Assembly: GCF_026213295.1 (NCBI RefSeq)
Contig: NC_079415.1
Coordinates: forward strand, 18,626,496-18,690,495
DNA length: 64,000 nucleotides
Origin: Gadus chalcogrammus
Lineage: Eukaryota > Chordata > Actinopteri > Gadiformes > Gadidae
Reading direction: 5' to 3'
Position 1 is the stretch's first letter; each line of letters opens with the position of its first letter. Of this stretch, positions 63,695 to 64,000 are shown one piece after another. Made by a program: the position numbers and the translations under genes. A model generated the notes under the pieces. It ran no database searches. It was not told the origin of the DNA and worked only from the letters and a program-made list of their open reading frames with translations.

Positions 63695-64000
63695 TAGCTT
63701 ATAACCAGTTATTAGTCTACTTGAATGTACCTGCGTCCTGGTAGAAGACTAAAATTCGTGAAGATATTATACATTCACCGTGGAATGAGGGACCTGAAAG
63801 GAGCAGATCATAATAAGTGTTGTGAGGACATTTGGGACTGCTTACGATGACGTCTCTGAAAAGGCTCCATTAGGGAGAACCTTTCAAGAGGTTAATCGAA
63901 TTTCGATTGAGATTTTAGCGACAAACGATCAAAAAACGAATATAATCGAACAGCTGGATACATATCTGTACATTATTTTAATTTTGAACATTTCCTTTTT

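Overview
This window looks like nuclear DNA of a bony fish (teleost). Three vertebrate genes with GT-AG introns can be read. The rest is a mixture of L2-type LINE, hAT-like and Harbinger-like DNA elements, a tRNA-derived SINE with a teleost-type tail, and a very large amount of simple sequence ((CA)n, (GA)n, (GGT)n and several minisatellites). Such extreme dinucleotide density is known from codfishes, so a gadiform is a reasonable guess, but it is only inference. Nothing bacterial or viral is visible, and most long open frames here are translations of simple repeats.

Layout. Positions 1-16927 and 17276-33930 are two near-identical copies, in the same order and orientation, of one gene-free unit of about 17 kb. 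They are separated by a 100-N scaffold gap (16928-17027) plus 248 bases. Each copy holds, in order: a purine tract, a (CA)n array, a 39-bp minisatellite, a (GGT)n array, several unique blocks that may be conserved regulatory DNA, an hAT-like remnant, a GC-rich block, a roughly 60-bp minisatellite, a (GT)n(AC)n array, a roughly 37-bp minisatellite, a decayed L2-like LINE (minus strand), a degenerate CA array, a (GA)n array and an AT-rich palindromic stretch. The geometry is what two unmerged overlapping contig ends would give.

From 33931 to about 51600 the sequence is repeat-rich: a 552-bp Harbinger-like MITE with TTA target duplications, an internally deleted hAT element that still encodes a CGGBP1-like BED zinc finger, a 1.7-kb minisatellite with a 649-bp higher-order period, long (CT)n, (GA)n, (GT)n and (CA)n arrays, a second 100-N gap (41803-41902), and an inverted repeat with arms of about 1.6 kb (45541-49765).

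The gene-bearing end is 51.6-64 kb. mzt2 (a gamma-tubulin ring complex subunit) lies on the minus strand. surf2 lies head-to-head with it on the plus strand and is complete in six exons (249 aa). surf4 (an ER cargo receptor) follows in tandem; its first five exons (181 codons) are present and it runs off the window. mzt2 and surf2 share a 922-bp intergenic region that probably holds both promoters. surf2 and surf4 are neighbours in the vertebrate surfeit cluster, but here they are in tandem rather than tail-to-tail as in mammals, and surf2 faces mzt2 rather than surf1. The surf2 and surf4 introns carry a SINE and two MITEs.
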